Assembly (NCBI GenBank): GCA_903823545.1
Contig: CAIJTL010000339.1
Location: forward strand, 1-6,506
Direction of reading: 5' to 3'
Length of the DNA: 6,506 nt
Source of the DNA: an uncultured Planctomycetaceae bacterium
Lineage (GTDB): Bacteria > Planctomycetota > Planctomycetia > Planctomycetales > Planctomycetaceae
Part shown: in pieces, positions 4,269-6,506 of the stretch
Numbering within the stretch: position 1 is the stretch's first letter
How the letters are laid out: every line of letters starts with the position of its first letter
Translations under genes and position numbers: made by a program
Notes under the pieces: model-generated
What the model was told of the DNA's origin: nothing
Databases searched by the model: none
The model's input: only the letters and a program-made list of their open reading frames with translations

Positions 4269-6506
4269 TTATTTCACAGTCACTTCTGGTAACGCCGTCG
4301 GAGTCAGGCTTCCTTTTTCGGCGAACTCTTTGGTGGTGATCAACGCACGCTTCTTGTCTTCTTGAATGATCAAAACCATTGGGATTTTTTCTTTGGCGTA
4401 ACGTTGAAGGATGCCCGCGACCGCTTCAAGACCGCTCACTTTGCCCATCGCGAATGTCTGCGGCATGTTTTTGGTGAACCCGGCTGCTTTCAAAGCATCG
4501 CCGTCGATTTCGATAGCCAGCTTGCATTCGTCGGAGATGTATTTGAAGCAATCTTGCAGCGGCACTCGGTTGAATTCGACTTCGAGCTTCAATTGCTTCA
4601 AGCGATCAGCAACGAGATCCGGTAGTTTGCTGGAAGTGTCTTTCGCCTTGTCAGGAGTTGCGGCCGCTTTCTTGAAATCGGTTCGAGTCGATTCGTCCCA
4701 AGTGAAAAGCGCTCCGATCGCCAAATTCGGAGCCGCTCGTTCGGGGAGTGATGTCGTCAGAGTGGCCCAGCGTTCGCCAGTCGATGAGTGAGTCGCCATC
4801 GACACCGCCTTCATCATGGCCGGGAAGCGTCCGATGATTTGACGCGGGCCGAGAACCTTCGGGTCCATGTATCCGCGAATTGAATCGGCCAGCTCTTGCG
4901 GGAGCTTGTCGAGTTTCTGCTTCATCTGCTTTTGCAAAACGGTTTTGGTCACCGAGGTTTTGTTTCGCATCTGAATTTCGGAGTGAAACTTTTCGCTCCC
5001 AACGTGCATGCTCCACGCCACGGTTTCGATTTGCTTGGCATTGAAGAAGTCCAAGAACCGATCTGCAAACTGATGCAACGGCTTGTCGAGGATGAATTGC
5101 ACATGAGCGGCCAGGACCGTTGGTTCGAACATGACAACCAAATGCCGCTGCCGGTCAGTCAGCTTGAGCAACGCTTCCATTCCGGGAGCTTGTGCGTTCG
5201 GGCGATTGACCGATTCGGCCATCTCAGCCTGTTTGGTTTTCGGAGCGACCGCGAACGTCTGCAAATCTTTGATGACGTAAGCGTACTTCTCACTGAGGTA
5301 GACGGGGTATTGCGCACCCGATTCGTTGTATTCCCCTTTGAAGGCTTTAATGAGGTCTGACTTTTGAACTCGGTCCTTCAGCTTCACGAGCGCGGCAACC
5401 TGCATCTGTTCGCCAACGACGTTGGGGATGAGACCGAACGTGACTTCTTCAATCTGCGCTGGTTCGTACAAACAAACTTCTTTGATCTGCGTTTCGATCC
5501 ATTCTCCGAGCGGCCCCAAGCAGAAGCGGAACTCTTCACCTTGTGACTTCGCAACCCACAATTCAGCAGGCCGCAGATGCACGACAGCCGTTACGCCATA
5601 GGGCATGCAGAACAGCTCAATCGGATCACCTTTGGTCGGGCGAGCGGCGAGTGGTGGTTCCCATTCGGGATCATTGGCGGAGTCTCCGTCAGTCGATTCG
5701 CTATTCGCGATCTTCTTGCCGTTTCCTTTTGCCCCTGATTGCGGGTTATTGAATGCGAAAAATCCCCCCACCGCTGCGATGAGCAATCCGACAACGACAT
5801 ACGCCGCCATCTGCATCTGTTTTGATTTTTGCTTCTTCTTGCTCTTCACGACCGACGCGCGATTCAACATCTCGTTCATCGGAGGCAATGCACTTGGCCC
5901 CGGTTCAACCATCGCCGCGAATGGGTTGTCATTGTCGCCAGGAGGAGCTTCCGGCTCGATGAAAGCGGGGGCCGCCGGCGCCATCATCGGTGGCGTTGCA
6001 GCATGTTGTCCGTAGGCCGACTGCCCGTACTGCGTCTGTCCGTACTGGGGCTGACCATAATTCGGTTGCCCGTAGCCCGGCGGCATCGGCTGTGGGTAAC
6101 CCGGCATCGGTGGTTGGCCGGGGTACTGCTGCGGTTGAGCAGGATATTGGTGGGGATGGCCAGGGTATTGCTGGGGAGCGTATTGCTGTTGCGGATAAGG
6201 TTGCTGCGGCCAGTATTGGCCGGGCCATTGTTGCCCCTGCGGCATACCTGGCAGTGGCATTCCTTGTGGAGGCATTGGCATTCCCGGCGGGTAACCAGTA
6301 GGTGGCTGCATCGGTTGTGGTGCGGCAGCTTGTTGATCCGGCACCCATCGCGCGCTGGTCCCTGTTGGCAGTGGCGTCAGGCTTGGTTGAGCCAATTCGA
6401 GAGAGACTTCATCCACGTCACCTTGGCGACGTTGTTCGATTTGCTCAAGCTCTTCGTAGAGTTCGCTGACGTCGGGCAGATCGTCGTCCGGTTCGTCATT
6501 GGGCGC
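4269..6506 (-). CDS. Large single-pass membrane protein with Pro/Gln/Tyr-rich cytoplasmic tail and C-terminal STN-like module; N-terminus beyond window
   Basis: The frame stays open through base 6506, giving 745 visible residues. A GTG at 6416 could be called as a start, but 30 coherent acidic residues (including DVSELYEELEQIEQRRQ) lie in frame before it, so the real start is probably outside. Counting from the edge, residues about 55-180 are a Pro/Gln/Tyr/Gly/Met-rich low-complexity region with five YGQ repeats at 144-168. A basic cluster, KSKKKQKSK (221-229), precedes one transmembrane helix (about 233-252), predicting a cytoplasmic tail. Residues about 280-620 are a large extracytoplasmic domain I cannot assign to a family. 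Residues about 635-725 form an alpha/beta module (LEVEFNRVPLQDCFKYISDE, then GLEAVAGILQRYA, then ALITT) resembling an STN/secretin short domain. It shares its fold pattern with the downstream zinc-ribbon protein. Same-strand order suggests a possible link, but the 229-bp gap with a palindrome argues against tight operon coupling. No enzymatic motif is seen. Confidence 0.85.
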   Translation of the reverse strand, partial: APNDEPDDDLPDVSELYEELEQIEQRRQGDVDEVSLELAQPSLTPLPTGTSARWVPDQQAAAPQPMQPPTGYPPGMPMPPQGMPLPGMPQGQQWPGQYWPQQPYPQQQYAPQQYPGHPHQYPAQPQQYPGQPPMPGYPQPMPPGYGQPNYGQPQYGQTQYGQSAYGQHAATPPMMAPAAPAFIEPEAPPGDNDNPFAAMVEPGPSALPPMNEMLNRASVVKSKKKQKSKQMQMAAYVVVGLLIAAVGGFFAFNNPQSGAKGNGKKIANSESTDGDSANDPEWEPPLAARPTKGDPIELFCMPYGVTAVVHLRPAELWVAKSQGEEFRFCLGPLGEWIETQIKEVCLYEPAQIEEVTFGLIPNVVGEQMQVAALVKLKDRVQKSDLIKAFKGEYNESGAQYPVYLSEKYAYVIKDLQTFAVAPKTKQAEMAESVNRPNAQAPGMEALLKLTDRQRHLVVMFEPTVLAAHVQFILDKPLHQFADRFLDFFNAKQIETVAWSMHVGSEKFHSEIQMRNKTSVTKTVLQKQMKQKLDKLPQELADSIRGYMDPKVLGPRQIIGRFPAMMKAVSMATHSSTGERWATLTTSLPERAAPNLAIGALFTWDESTRTDFKKAAATPDKAKDTSSKLPDLVADRLKQLKLEVEFNRVPLQDCFKYISDECKLAIEIDGDALKAAGFTKNMPQTFAMGKVSGLEAVAGILQRYAKEKIPMVLIIQEDKKRALITTKEFAEKGSLTPTALPEVTVK
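6003..6077 (-). repeat. Five tandem xYGQx pentapeptide-coding repeats
   Basis: Within the low-complexity tail the codons spell five consecutive units, GYGQP, NYGQP, QYGQT, QYGQS and AYGQH, each 15 bp. The two middle units are nearly identical at DNA level, while the outer ones differ by synonymous and nonsynonymous changes. This suggests expansion by slippage or unequal exchange followed by divergence. The encoded Tyr-Gly-Gln periodicity is typical of flexible low-complexity tails. Confidence 0.8.

Noticed and set aside
4096..4269. Outer ACTCAA/TTGAGT pair extending the 4116-4244 palindrome
   Set aside because: It is only 6 bp, offset unequally from the element ends (14 and 19 bp), and one copy touches the stop codon of the upstream gene; probably chance.

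Overview
The window looks like ordinary chromosomal DNA from a planctomycete (Planctomycetota, possibly Pirellulaceae-like). This rests on protein types: a DUF1559 protein with a prepilin-type N-terminus, a small lipoprotein of the carboxypeptidase-regulatory-like kind that is abundant in that phylum, a GYF_2 (DUF4339)-type module, and a zinc-ribbon membrane protein. No tRNA, rRNA, CRISPR array, transposase or recognisable defence gene is visible.

Layout, left to right. Bases 1-876 (minus) hold a GYF_2-type single-pass membrane protein, cut at the left edge so that its C-terminus is missing. Bases 877-1066 are a divergent intergenic region with an 8+8 bp inverted repeat. Bases 1067-1495 (plus) encode a small lipoprotein with a clear ribosome binding site. 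It converges, across 54 bp, on the DUF1559 pseudopilin-like gene at 1550-2509 (minus). Bases 2510-2956 are a 447-bp gap with an imperfect hairpin at 2759-2841. Bases 2957-4039 (minus) encode a zinc-ribbon membrane protein with a C-terminal module resembling the STN/secretin short domain. Bases 4040-4268 are intergenic and hold a 129-bp MITE-like or foldback palindrome (4116-4244). From 4269 to the right edge (minus) runs a large membrane protein with a Pro/Gln/Tyr-rich tail. Its reading frame is still open at base 6506, so its N-terminus lies outside the window.

Four of the five genes lie on the minus strand. Three of these (left edge, middle, right edge) share one plan: a cytoplasmic adaptor or low-complexity N-terminus, one transmembrane helix, and an extracytoplasmic C-terminal part. 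The middle and right genes also seem to end in the same type of small alpha/beta module. With a pseudopilin-like protein and a lipoprotein nearby, an envelope-associated role is plausible, but no pathway can be assigned from sequence alone. The most notable non-coding features are the two intergenic foldback sequences, whose arms differ mainly by transitions.
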